Origin: Diplosphaera chodatii
Lineage: Eukaryota > Chlorophyta > Trebouxiophyceae > Prasiolales > Stichococcaceae
Reading direction: 5' to 3'
NCBI GenBank assembly: GCA_032358165.1
Contig: JAALGY010000032.1
Coordinates: forward strand, 2,294,001-2,358,000
Length of the DNA: 64,000 nt
The first letter of the stretch is position 1. Each line of letters starts with the position of its first letter. Shown here piece after piece: positions 21,735-32,408 of this stretch. The translations under genes and the position numbers were made by a program. The notes beneath the pieces were generated by a model, which saw nothing but the letters and a program-made list of their open reading frames with translations, was not told where the DNA came from and did not search any database.

Positions 21735-24700
21735 TCATGCCATTGCAATTCCATCACTGCCGCCAGAGGCAGCGCGCCACGCTGCGACTGCTGCATGCTC
21801 GGGGTCCGCCTTGGACGCCCAGTTCTTTGTGTACCTGCGTCGACAAATGACTGTTTGTGCACGTGACGCTACGCGCGCACTGCATTGTGCATTGTGTGCG
21901 CTGCAGTGACTCTGTGGCGAGCGTATTCCCAAAGAGACCAAACTCTACACTCGACAGAGGGAGACAGGGGGAACATGCAGACTTGGACATCTCCTCTGGC
22001 GAAAGCAGCGCGGAGTCCAGCTGCGACGAGATAGCTGCCTCGTCCATGCCAGCGCCAATGAAGACAATCTCCTGCCTGTGCAGAGATGACGCTGTAAATG
22101 TGTTGTTCTATGACTGGGGTCGTCCCTGCATGATGGCGTCCGAAATGGGAGGAGTACACCTGCGGTCTCCCCAGTCAGTAGCGGGGTCAAAGTCCGCCAA
22201 AATTGTGGCCTGCTGTGCTTCCTCTGCTGGCCACTCGTCATCTGGCACTGCTGCCCACCTGCGGAGGTGGCGCTGTGACGTCTCAGCTATGAGGATGTGA
22301 GACATTGGAGAGACACAGACCTATGGCCCCAGATCAATGCACATTTTGCAGGGAATAGACGCAGTGCCCAGACAGGCGCACCAGTCGCCCTCGTCCCGGA
22401 TCTCGAAATGCTGCCCAGCATGACTCCAGTAGTAGGCTGTGGTGTGCGCATTGCTCATCCATAGGAAGCCCTGCAACAGGGCAGTGGGTCGGTCGTTGGC
22501 GCGTCTCTGATGACTTGCAGTTTGCAGACCATGGTTGTGCCACCTGTAGCGGTGCACGTCCAGCTTATGCGCATACCTTCGACCGAAGCACGGCCTTGAT
22601 AGGCGAGGCCCCCTCCGCTTGCTCCATGTCCCCAATGGCCTTGTTGGTCGCAACAGGCAGCCAGCGCAACACCAACGTCTTGAGCCTGACACGACAAAGT
22701 ATCAACCTCTATCCCAAAGCAAGTGCTGGCAAGTGTCTACGATAACAGGTTCTCCTTCCTTGTCAGTTCAAAGCCGTAGGGACGCTGCTGAGGATGCTGC
22801 TGGGCATAGCAAGCAGAGCACCTCTGGGGGTGGAAGGGCAGTCGGCGAGTGTATACAAAGGTGCGGATGCCAAACCGGGCTGCCGCCGTCGTCTCTTGCC
22901 GCTCGCTGTCAGCATGCGCATGTGCATGCTCTGCCCCGTGTGCATGACTATGCGCATGGCTCGGATCGTCACAACCCTTGCATGCATCATCGGCGTGCGC
23001 ATGGTCTTCGCCCTCATGGCTGTGTGCATGTCCATTCAACCCCTGCTGATGCTGCGCACCCTCAGCAGCCTGCATGCACGAGAAGGAAGTCACCACTGCA
23101 GTGCGGGGAGCTGATGGCTTCATTGCACACAAACTGCTGTGCACCTGACTGCATGGCACGCCTGTTCGACACCTGGGCACGAGCAGCAGCGATGGCGCCG
23201 CGGTGCTGCCCCTCCACATTGAGGCCAGCCACCAGGGAGTGTGAACCCTTGCCAAACACGTCCTCTATGGGGACAATGCCGTGCTGGCATGGAACAACCT
23301 GCAGCACATTGCCTCGACTCGCTTACAGGTTAAATGACCATGCAAGGCATGGCGCTGTGCTGCAGTGTGCTGACTCTGCCCCCAGGTGTCGCGGCAGTGC
23401 GTGCCGAGGCAAAGGGGTTGAGCGAGGCCACGATGGCCTGCAGCTGCTCCAGCTCCCCCTCCTTCAGCAGGTCCGTCTTGTTGAGCAGCACATAGTCCGC
23501 GCACCTGCACCGGTGCACTTCAGCAGCTCAGGACCATGGGCCCCGTCCACTTGAAAGTTCCTCACATGACACGATGCCAGCAGCGCTCCGGCACTGCTGT
23601 GACGGCAGGGCCCAGGGAGCATGGTAACGATGCAGTACAGTGTTATGCGAGCACGCACTCCAGCTGCTCGACCAGGAGGTCGACCACGGGGCGCAGGTTG
23701 CCGCCCTCGCCCAGCTCCGGGCGCGACATCACCGGGGCACGCGAGGCGTAGTCCGCCAGGAAGCTGCCGCAGTCCAGCACCTGCGAAGCTGTTCGAGTGT
23801 TCGGGCCGGCTGACCTTCACCACTCAGCACAGCAGGGCAGCAGAGAGGTAGTGCGCTGCACCCCTGAGCAGATCAGCGACGCACTGTGACGAGGGTGTCC
23901 AGTCGCAGCCGTTGCATAAGCGGGCGGTTGGCCTCTGTTGCCTGCAGGAAACGGTCCCGAATGGCATGCGGCTCTGCTACGCCTGAGTTCTCCAGCACCA
24001 GCCTGCATTGGAATCAGGCATGCAGACCTCACCCACTGTGGAGCAGGACATCTGGCGGCCACCTAGTGTTGTCATCATACACTACACTCAACAGCAATAC
24101 AAATGCTGCAATCGACACCCTGACACCTGTCGAAAGGCTGGCCCCGTTTTTCGCTGAGCGACAGCAGCTCCTCAAAGGATGCGAAGAGCTCGTCCTGGAT
24201 GCTGCAGCCTGTGCACAACCATGGCAACATGGATACTGGACGGCTTGACTGTGCAGGGTGCACACCTGGCAACTCGGGTTTCTTATGTCCTCATGCAGGC
24301 GCAGGCGCAGGCACAGGCGCAGCCTCTGCACAGCTGACTTGCTTGTGCTCACATGCGCAGCCGTTGGCTAGCTCGATGGTGTCTGTCAGGTCCGCTGTGG
24401 ACTTGGGCTGCTGCGAACGCCCGCGGTTCCGGTCGTTGCGCAGCAGCTTGGCATCCACATTGATGCTGGCGACATCGTTCACGATGCAGCCGATGCGCAG
24501 ATCTGTCGTGTTCTGCAGCAAGTGCCGCAGCACCGTCGTCTTGCCTGCAAAACGTGGGCAGAGCATGATGCAATGCGTTATGTTCAATGCAGTGCACTGA
24601 CGATGTCAGCATGAATCCAAGTTATCCGAAGGATCAGGCAGATGGTTACCTGCCCCCAGAAACCCGCTCAGCATGGTGACCGGCACCTTGCCATCTGCTC

Positions 24701-24737
24701 TTGTCGCGGGTTGCCCCGCCGCAGCGGATCCACTCAT
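21735..24737 (-). CDS. ZNG1: CobW/ZNG1-family GTP-dependent zinc chaperone
   Basis: Minus strand, ATG 24737: MSGSAAAGQPATRADGKVPV then TMLSGFLGAGK split by an intron from KTTVLRHLLQN (G1 loop GxxxxGKTT). Further motifs: IGCIVNDVASINVDAKLL, DTIELANGCAC (the CxCC-type site is split by an intron), LVLENSGVAEPHAIRDRFL (Walker B/E-x-SG-x-AEP), YVLLNKTDLLKEGELEQL (NKxD). A His/Asp-rich loop (about 23045-22910, HAHSHEGEDHAHADD) precedes the C-terminal CobW domain: GFLWMSNAHTTAYYWSHAGQ, FEIRDEGDWCA, and EIVFIGAGMDEAAISSQLD. ZNG1 proteins hand zinc to clients such as methionine aminopeptidase; this function is inferred by family. The last exon (stop 21735) is tentative. Confidence 0.88.
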
Positions 24738-26137
24738 GCTTCAGTCAGAGAGGCAGGTGCAGCAAAAATTGCATGCGGCGAAGACATGCAATCAAGGTGA
24801 GTGCAGCTCTTGCAACAGTCTTGTATACAGGCAGTTGAAATCTCCGATTTCCTTCAGGAGGCCAACCAGTTGAGAAGTTGAATTGCTGATGAATGCTGGG
24901 ACCTGGGAGTGCAGCAGGTGCACATGACTGGGAGTCCATTACTCCCCCGAGGGGGCAAGGGTATAGAAGAAATCTATTCTCCTTGGAGGGGGCGTAGGTA
25001 TGCATTTGTATTCTCGACGAGGACCAATTATGCAACATTTTGCTGACTGCTGTAACAGAGTAGCAGTATCACTAGGATTTTGAGTCATCTCGCCATTTCG
25101 GGGATCGACTTTCCGTGGACAGCCAGACCCCAGAGGCTGCTGACAGCATGACACCTCAGCCAACGAAGACCAAAGGTGCACCCGGCTTTTCGGCGTCAAA
25201 GTCCTGCGAGAGTAACAGTATGGGCAGAGGACTGCATGAAGTCAAGCATTTTCGAATCGCGGCGACCTGGAGTGAGGTTCTCGCAAGCGACTGCGTCGCG
25301 CAGCTCTGAGTCATAGGGGCACTTGCCACAGCTTGGGCCCCCGACATGACGCTTACGCCTTATTGATATCGTTCTTAGCTTGAACTTCAGTCTGCTGCCT
25401 GTGGATCGACGCCGCGGTCTGTGCGCGTCCATCGCGATCGCACAGCAACAATGACACGCGGGCATCTGCCTATCATCATGCAGCTGCGCTGCCCTGTGCT
25501 ATGCCCGGGAGCGAGGCTCTAGCTTCAGCACTACGCAATCATGCGGTGCCCTCTCGCAGATCAGGCCTGCGCCATGCAGACCAGGCGCACTGTTCACTCC
25601 TGGGAGTCACAGCACAACTCAAAGCGTGCGCACGCATGTTTCCTGCATCCATGTCCTGCGTGCTATACGTATGAGAGGTGTCGAGGCTGAATCTGGATTG
25701 TGCGCCGGCGCCAGCAGTTGGCCATGCCCTCCGTGGAACCTGTCATGATTGACGGCTTGGAGCACTGCTGCCTAATGACGACGGCGACAGATCACACTGC
25801 CTAAATCGACGCTAGTCCTACAGCGTAGGTGTTGATCACCGAAGGTTGTGTGCAATGATCGAGCTCCAGACGGACTGTACGGATCTGGAACGGCGAGGGC
25901 AGATCCTGGCAAACGTTCGCATCCCGAATCGGTCCCGGCTGAATCGCTTAAACCCTCCTGATACGGATACTCTGTTACAGCAGTATTTTGCTCCGTGCAA
26001 ACGTCACACACCCCGTCTGCAACGCGGTCTGGCGATGTGAAAGCCTCATCTGTTGTCTCGGTTGTATCGATGGTAACGCGGGCGGGCTGCAACACTCCGC
26101 CCGCCCCAAGGCAGCTGTTGCAGCTCATTGGTTCACA
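24738..26137. other. 1.4-kb divergent intergenic region
   Basis: Separates ZNG1 (minus) from HCAR (plus). Two weak frames exist (minus 25465-25196 with CGKCPYDSELRDAVAC; minus 26128-25772 antisense to the HCAR leader), but neither has a domain or convincing splice context. Near 24945-24995 is a C/G-rich block (CTCCCCCGAGGGGGC, then GGAGGGGGCG). It is one of the longest gene-poor stretches here. Confidence 0.4.
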
Positions 26138-27694
26138 ATGCTCTCAAGGCGACTGTCGGCAGGCAACATCACATTGGTGGCACCACATGAGTGCCTGAGG
26201 GTCAGAACTTGCACATACAAGAGGCTGTACCGCGTGCGACATCGGCATACGCACGCCAGCTGCAGCACAGCCGTCGCACCAGTCATCGACAGCAAGGCAG
26301 CCACCCCATCAACTGACAGCAAGGCAGACTGGCGCCACAAAGCAAAGCCCATCAAACCAGGTGGTAAATATCCCGCAAAGCAGTTTTGCAGTCAGTGCGG
26401 CCTGTGCGACACCTACTACGTACACCATGTCAAGGATGCATGCGCCTTTCTCGGGCCGGGCATGTCGCGCGCAGAGCTCCTGGAGGAGCAAGTGCACGGC
26501 CGCAAGAGGGACCTGGATGATGAGGACGACCTGCTGTTTGGGGTGCACGACGAGATGCTGTACGCCCGTAACTCACCGCCGGTGCCGGGCGCGCAGTGGA
26601 CCGGCATCGTGACGCAGGTCGCCATCGACATGCTGGAGCGCGGGGCGGTCGATGCGGTGGTGTGCGTGCAGTCCCAGGACGGCGATCGCTTCGCACCCAA
26701 GCCGATGGTGGCGCGGTCCAAGGCGGACATCCTCGCAGCCAGGGGCGTCAAGCCGACGCTCAGCCCAAACCTGAATGTGCTGGCCACTGTTGAGGCGCTG
26801 GACGTCAAGCGGCTGCTGTTCATCGGCGTTGGCTGCCAGGTCCAGGCGCTGCGCAGCATCGAAAAGTATCTGCAGCTGGACAAGCTGTATGTGCTCGGGA
26901 CGAACTGTGTTGATAATGGCCCGCGCAAGGGCCTTGAGACCTTCTTGAAAGCGGCCAGTGACGATCCTGACACCGTCCTGCATTACGAGTTTATGCAGGA
27001 CTACAGGGTGCACATCAAGCACACAGACGGCCGATTCGAAAAAATACCGTACTTCTCGTTGCCGGCAGGAGAGCTCAACGAAGTCATCGCGCCGTCGTGC
27101 TACTCCTGCTTTGACTATACTAACTCTCTTGCTGACATGGTGGTCGGATACATGGGTGTGCCGTATGAGAACAAAGACATGACCTCCCATCCTCAGTATG
27201 TGACGGTGCGGAACGAGCGGGGCCGTGAGATGCTGGACATGGTGCGGCAGCGCCTCATCATCACACCCACATCCTCCGCTGGCGACCGGAAGCCATTCGT
27301 CCTCCAAACTGTGCAAGCAGACGACGAGGCGAAGCTGGGGCGGGCACCCAAGCCACTGCCGCGTTGGGCTGGGGATTTGCTGGCCAAGCTGCTGCTGGGG
27401 CTGGGTCCCAGCGGCCTGGAGTTTGGCCGCTACAGCATAGAGTACCACTGGATTCGCAATTACTTGTATGTCCAGCGGCACATGGGAGCAGCACGTGCTG
27501 CTACTCACATACCTGAGTTTGCTAAGAGGGTTGTGGCAGCCTATGATGCAGATGGTTCCGTGTCGAAACGGCTGGCAATGTCGCCTGGGCCTACCTCGCA
27601 GCATCAAGCCACGCCAGCAGCTGTGCCGTGGGCAGGGCTGATAGCTGCAGCTGGCGTCATAGCTGCGGTCAGCTGGGTGCTGCTGTCGAGATGA
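26138..27694 (+). CDS. HCAR: 7-hydroxymethyl chlorophyll a reductase, intronless, with hydrophobic C-terminal tail
   Basis: A single uninterrupted frame of 518 codons from ATG 26138; an upstream in-frame extension to 25988 lacks transit character, so 26138 is preferred. Residues 1-60 form a basic transit peptide (MLSRRLSAGNITLVAP...). Iron-sulphur ligands appear as FCSQCGLC (Cys84, 87, 90) and DAC (Cys102), GTNCVDNGP (Cys257) and SCYSCFD (Cys321, 324). The FrhB-type flavin core includes LLFIGVGCQVQALRSIEKYL and ADMVVGYMGVP. The enzyme reduces 7-hydroxymethyl chlorophyll a to chlorophyll a with ferredoxin, closing the chlorophyll cycle and feeding chlorophyll b breakdown in the plastid. Odd features are the absence of introns and a C-terminal 25-residue hydrophobic span (VPWAGLIAAAGVIAAVSWVL, residues about 496-518). 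Confidence 0.93.
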   Translation: MLSRRLSAGNITLVAPHECLRVRTCTYKRLYRVRHRHTHASCSTAVAPVIDSKAATPSTDSKADWRHKAKPIKPGGKYPAKQFCSQCGLCDTYYVHHVKDACAFLGPGMSRAELLEEQVHGRKRDLDDEDDLLFGVHDEMLYARNSPPVPGAQWTGIVTQVAIDMLERGAVDAVVCVQSQDGDRFAPKPMVARSKADILAARGVKPTLSPNLNVLATVEALDVKRLLFIGVGCQVQALRSIEKYLQLDKLYVLGTNCVDNGPRKGLETFLKAASDDPDTVLHYEFMQDYRVHIKHTDGRFEKIPYFSLPAGELNEVIAPSCYSCFDYTNSLADMVVGYMGVPYENKDMTSHPQYVTVRNERGREMLDMVRQRLIITPTSSAGDRKPFVLQTVQADDEAKLGRAPKPLPRWAGDLLAKLLLGLGPSGLEFGRYSIEYHWIRNYLYVQRHMGAARAATHIPEFAKRVVAAYDADGSVSKRLAMSPGPTSQHQATPAAVPWAGLIAAAGVIAAVSWVLLSR

Positions 27695-28447
27695 TCTTTG
27701 AGCTGACCTTTTTGCTGCTGCAGCTGCATCCATGGGATATAAGCTGGGTGTTTGAGGTTGTCAGCATGTAAGCAGCAAGCCATGCTTGCTTGATGAGTCT
27801 TGTACACGCAGTCTGAGAGGTTGGTGGCCCAAACTGGTGCCGTCCGCAAGGTTGCTGACTGTTGAATATGTTACGTTTGACTGTCAGGCGTTTGCTTGCC
27901 ATGTTTGTGCGTGTATACTATGTGTCACCGACATCAAGAGCTTCTGCGTTGGCAGCAGTTGTACATGGGTGCCTGGTGCTGACTGCCGTGCAATATGGAT
28001 ACAGCATGTGTAAGCCTGGCAGGAGCCATAGGCTGCGCACGTCATCAGCAGCTGCATAGCCAGTCGATACGCTATTCTGCACAGTGCGTGGACCACCGAC
28101 ACCGCACTGCATTGATGCTGACCCCCTTCCCCCCTGCTCCATAAGTGTAGGCATCCAGTACGACGCATGTTGAGGAGACTCTCAGCCTGATCATCGTCTG
28201 TGGCTACATCCCTAGTAGGAAGCAGGATGCTCCAACAGTGGCAAGTCGGCCGGCGTGCGCGAGGAACTGCCTCTTGGGCGAGCTGCGCAGCGCACGGGCG
28301 CGACAGCAGGTAGGCCAAATAAGGCGTGGCACTGGGATCGGCTGCAGTCTGCATGGCCACACGGCGCACTGTCACTCGCACACCATTCACCCCTCTCAGA
28401 CATCCAAGTCTTGAAGCGCTGACTTTCTGCTCTTTTGCTGTGCAGCC
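27695..28447. other. Intergenic region, HCAR 3' UTR and eL24 promoter
   Basis: No domain-bearing frame is seen on either strand. It ends in a short leader before the eL24 ATG at 28448. Confidence 0.5.
27767..27771 (+). terminator. TGTAA polyadenylation signal of HCAR
   Basis: TGTAA 72 bases downstream of the HCAR stop, a normal position for the green-algal signal. Confidence 0.5.
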
Positions 28448-29641
28448 ATGGTCCTCAAGTGAGTGCTGACTGGGGACAGCACCTGCTTTCTGCACACCGT
28501 GTGTCGCTCGTTGTGAGTGTTTACCCCTTGCCATGCCTTCACTCGAGTTACCTGTATGTATGCACGGTGCAGGACCGTCAACTGCCGCTTCAGCGGCCTG
28601 CGTATCTATCCTGGCCGGGGTATCCAGTTCATCCGGTCCGATGGCTCGGTGAGGGGCCCTTGGGGCAGGCAGTCTGAAGCTATATGCTGGCCCCATGTGT
28701 CGGCGTGCTACTCTCGTAGCCAACCATGCAAGAGCTGATGGTTGCTGCCACGCCGTGCAGACGTACCTTTTCCTGAACCAGAAGTCAAAGTCGATGTTCC
28801 ACCAGCGCAAGCGGCCAGCAAAGCTTGCCTGGACGGCACAGTACCGCAAGGCGCACAAGAAGGTGTGGAGCTGGTGTTGCGGGCAGATCTGGCACTTTGC
28901 CGCTATATCTTCAGGCTCTGGGAACCATCAGCAAGCAGAGCGCGGCTGCTGCCACGTGCTGCATACTCGCTGGATGCAGGGAATGCTATCGTGAGGATGA
29001 ATAGGCAGGCAAGGGTACCTGACGGCCAGCTAGCGGTGTCAGCTGTTCCAACAAAGTGGTGACACCTCATCAGCGCTTCATCATTGTCGCGCAGGACCAA
29101 GACTCCCAGGTCTCGCGCAAGAAGCGGCGGGGCACCACCCGGGTGCAGAACCGTGGCATCGCCAACGCCTCACTGGAGGTGGGTTGGCGTGGCCGCACCG
29201 CAGTGCTTGCCGTGCAGACGGGGCCGCTTGCGCTGCTCAGTGGTGACGCCCTGCTGCACGCACTTCCGAGCGCGTGCGCTTGCTGGTCGGCAGGTCATCC
29301 AGAAGAAGCGCGCGGAGAAGCCCGAGCAGCGCCAGGCGTCGCGCGAGGCGGCGCTGCGTGAGATCAAGGAGCGGGCCAAGAAGGCGAAGCAGGTGATGGC
29401 CCAACGTCCACTTATCAGCTGTTCGTGAGGCGCCTGTGGGACAGTGGTGGAGTCGGCGGGCCTAGTGCATAGCACAGTGTGTTTCGTGCAGCAGAGTGTT
29501 TCAGGACCCTGGCAGCAGGAGTTCGGACAACGCTGCTTCTCAATGCAGGCCAAGGTGGCCGCGTCAGCAGCAGCAGATAAGAAGGCTGGTGGCAAGGGCG
29601 GCGCCAAGGCCCCCCGCGCCATGAACCGCGGCAAGCGGTGA
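28448..29641 (+). CDS. RPL24: 60S ribosomal protein eL24
   Basis: Six exons join cleanly: 28448-28458 (ATGGTCCTCAA, an 11-base first exon), 28573-28648, 28761-28862, 29095-29178, 29294-29392 and 29549-29641. The product begins [20 protein letters not shown] and continues [83 protein letters not shown] and a Lys/Ala/Gly tail to MNRGKR. This matches eL24 end to end ([42 protein letters not shown]). It is a large-subunit protein at the subunit interface. The tiny first exon, which carries three codons plus two bases, is typical of ribosomal protein genes. Confidence 0.96.
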
Positions 29642-30391
29642 CTGCAGCACCAAAAGTCTGAGGCACCCGGCATGTCACCAAGCCGGATTGCATCCTCAGC
29701 GATGACGTGCTTGCATGTGTTGGGATGTTCCAGGGCTGCAGGCGCCATGCAACCATACAACTGTGTCCAGCCTCCTGTGAGATCTGCAAGTTCCGTCTCT
29801 CGATGTCCAATCCAACGCTGCTCCATCGGGCCGGCACAATGTGCAGCACTATTTCTAGCCGCTGCATGTACATAGCATGCAGTCACATGGTCCATGACTA
29901 GAGCATGCCTCGTAGTGTCAAGTCAGCCCTTTACCGCGCATGCCTCCCAAACCTGTCATGGTAGTAATCAATCTTATCATTCATCCGAACAAGCCCAGCA
30001 TACAGCCGTCCTACACCGACTTGTTGCATTCACGCGCCAGGTTGCGCAGCGGTTCACCATCCTGCAATCGCTCAGCTATGAGCAGACTGTCGAGCGTCGC
30101 CACTAGCTGCATACATTGACATAGCGCTTGATCAGTTGGGTCCGGCGGATCCTTTCAGCCAGGCGCACTGCTTGAAGTAGGCCATGGTCGACGATGCGCA
30201 CCAGCAGCCTGATCATTCCACCAGCAGATCTCGCGTGGTAAAGCTGAGCGGTGACTGCCGATGGCTGATACAGCGTTGATTGATCAGCACATGCTGATTC
30301 TAAGGACTCAACCTGATATCGATTTCATATGCACCGTGAACCGCATCGCCATGCACATCAAGAAAGATACTCTTCTTCGCTGACGTGGTAG
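29642..30391. other. eL24 3' UTR and unresolved 5' part of the KDSB gene
   Basis: The KDSB exon at 30392 begins at a splice acceptor, so its first exon or exons should lie here or upstream. A candidate is ATG 29893 (TRACLVVSSQPFTAHASQTC, then a GTAATC donor), but this is a guess. Nothing else is recognised. Confidence 0.35.
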
Positions 30392-31740
30392 GTCGGCATC
30401 ATCCCGGCTCGCTATGCTTCGCTGCGTTTCCCGGGCAAGCCGCTGGCGCTCATTGCAGGCGTGCCCATGATCATACGCACCTACCAGCAGGTGCTCCGGC
30501 GTGACGTACATGGAGTCTGGTGCAATGCTGGCAACCTGCACATCAGTCTGAGCACCCTCGCCCCTGTCGCTGATAGGCAAAGCAAGCCACGTCGCTGCAA
30601 GCGCTTGTGGTCGCTACAGACGATGAGCGCATTGCAGAGGTCTGCCGAGCCGCAGGCGCACAGGTGGTCATGACGTCAGACAGCTGCCCGAATGGTGAGC
30701 ACAGTTGCAGCAATTTTTCCGGCAAGACCTTTTGCTGCCGAGTACGTCGCCATCTAAAATGAACCACCACTCACATCCAGCTACTTGCGCTCTGCCTGCA
30801 GGCACTGAGCGGTGCCATGAGGCAGTCAGCAAACTTGACCAGGAGTACGATGTGGTGGTCAATATCCAGGGAGACGAGCCGCTGCTGGAGCCTGAAATCA
30901 TAGATCAGGTGGTGGCAGCACTCCAGGCCACACCAGACGCAGTCTACAGGTGGGTGTGCTGCATGTTGTACACAGACACATGTGTGCTAGCATGCACCTA
31001 CAGACACATGTGTGCTAGCATGCACCTATGTGCACGGACACTGTGTGCTTCATTTGATGACACGAGTGCGATGCCGCCTCTGCAGCACAGCATGTACGCC
31101 ACTCAGCCAGGCTGATGTGCAGCTGCGGCAGCGTGTCAAGTGTGTGACGGACAGAAATGGATATGCGCTGTACTTCTCACGCGGCATGCTGCCGCACAAT
31201 AAGGATGGCATCCCAAAGCCATTCCCGCCGCCCTACCAGGTACACTGTTCGCCGACGTTCTTCGTGCACCTGGTTGTTGCAGCCTGCTGTGCAGCCACCA
31301 TCTGTCTCGTGATGCCGAATCAATACCCTCCGCTTGGCGTCCCACAGGAGGGTCCACACCTGCATCTCCACCTGCAATGCAGGCCAACCCCTACCTGCTG
31401 CACCTGGGGCTCCAGTGCTATGACCGGCAGTTCCTGTCAAAGTACTGCCGTATGCCAGCCACACCTCTCATGGTGAGTTCCAGATCAAAGCTGTCAATCA
31501 CAGACTGCTGCAAAGGCTGCTGCCACTGCAGCCTCATTTCTCATTCTAGTTGGCAGCATATAATATCTGTTGGGGTTTGCGCAGCTGATGGAGGACCTGG
31601 AGCAACTCAAGGTGCTGGAGAATGGCTACAAGATCAAGGTCATCACAGTAGACCACTGCGCACACGGTGTGGACGAGCCGCATGACGTCGCCTCCATCGA
31701 GGCCAAACTCAGAGAGCTTGAGGCGCAGGCGCACACGTGA
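30392..31740 (+). CDS. KDSB: 3-deoxy-manno-octulosonate cytidylyltransferase (CMP-KDO synthetase); 5' end not resolved
   Basis: Exon 30392-30490 starts after a GTAG acceptor with [20 protein letters not shown], the nucleotide-binding signature of KdsB. Further exons give [20 protein letters not shown] with [27 protein letters not shown] then [15 protein letters not shown] (metal and sugar site), [38 protein letters not shown], and [20 protein letters not shown] with [14 protein letters not shown] to the stop at 31738-31740. The enzyme joins KDO to CMP for incorporation into cell-wall polysaccharide; in plants it sits at a mitochondrial or endomembrane location. The targeting peptide exon was not found. 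It is tail to tail with RHL1. Confidence 0.9.
30972..31027 (+). repeat. 28-bp tandem duplication, two copies
   Basis: Perfect head-to-tail copies at 30972-30999 and 31000-31027, each starting ACAGACACATGTGTGCTAGC. They lie in an intron of the KDSB gene. The unit itself contains the palindrome ACACATGTGT. Confidence 0.9.
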
Positions 31741-32408
31741 TGAGTGGTATGTGTGTTGCAATGCAGAGTAGATCAGGGTCGCACTAGGTCACGTGCCGTA
31801 GGTTCCTTCTGCCGAGGGACGTTTTGTGACCTTGCTGCCGAGATGCCTTCATATTGGTTGTCAGACTGTCATGCTGGCTGCACTGTCGTGCGTTTGGTAC
31901 GACACACAAGTCATCCCGCCAAATCTCATGATGCTCAGGCTCTTCATTGTCGACATCTGTATGCTCCCTTTGCTCCTCGCAGACGTATTATCTCTGTGAC
32001 TGAGCTGCCTTGCAAATTGCCTTGCACCCGTTCAGTCCGCTCTGACTTGGCTGACCTTTGGCCAGCTGCCTGTCTGCTGGCCGATGAGCCGAGCACACAT
32101 CTGGACACACCCTCATAATTATGCTCAGCTTGGTGAGTTTCTGCATCATGGCAACAGGATGTGAGCACCGTCAAGTGAGGTACTGATTGCGAAGATGAGT
32201 CCTGATGTGGCATGAAACTGCTGCCATGCCATCACCTGGGCCATCTCCAGCTTGGGACCGCCTTGGGGCACGATGCAGGTCAGCATCTCATCGTCATCCA
32301 TCACTGCTGCCGCCAGCATCTGCACAGCATTTCTATTCATGCATTTGTTTACCCACATACACCAGTATGTGCATGGACATCTATGTGACACAGCAACTTG
32401 CCACACTG
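31741..32408. other. Convergent 3' region, KDSB/RHL1
   Basis: No separate gene is called. A minus-strand frame at about 32320-32146 (VMDDDEMLTCIVPQGGPKLE) follows a good TGTGCAG acceptor and might be an alternative last exon of RHL1 or chance. Confidence 0.35.

Noticed and set aside
25772..26128. Minus frame with Thr/Glu-rich start antisense to the HCAR leader
   Set aside because: No domain, and it lies directly against the HCAR 5' region; probably chance.
26573..27733. 386-codon minus-strand frame
   Set aside because: Shadow of the HCAR coding sequence; codon-biased GC-rich genes leave long antisense frames.
29170..29895. 241-codon minus frame over eL24 exons
   Set aside because: Antisense to a confirmed ribosomal protein gene.
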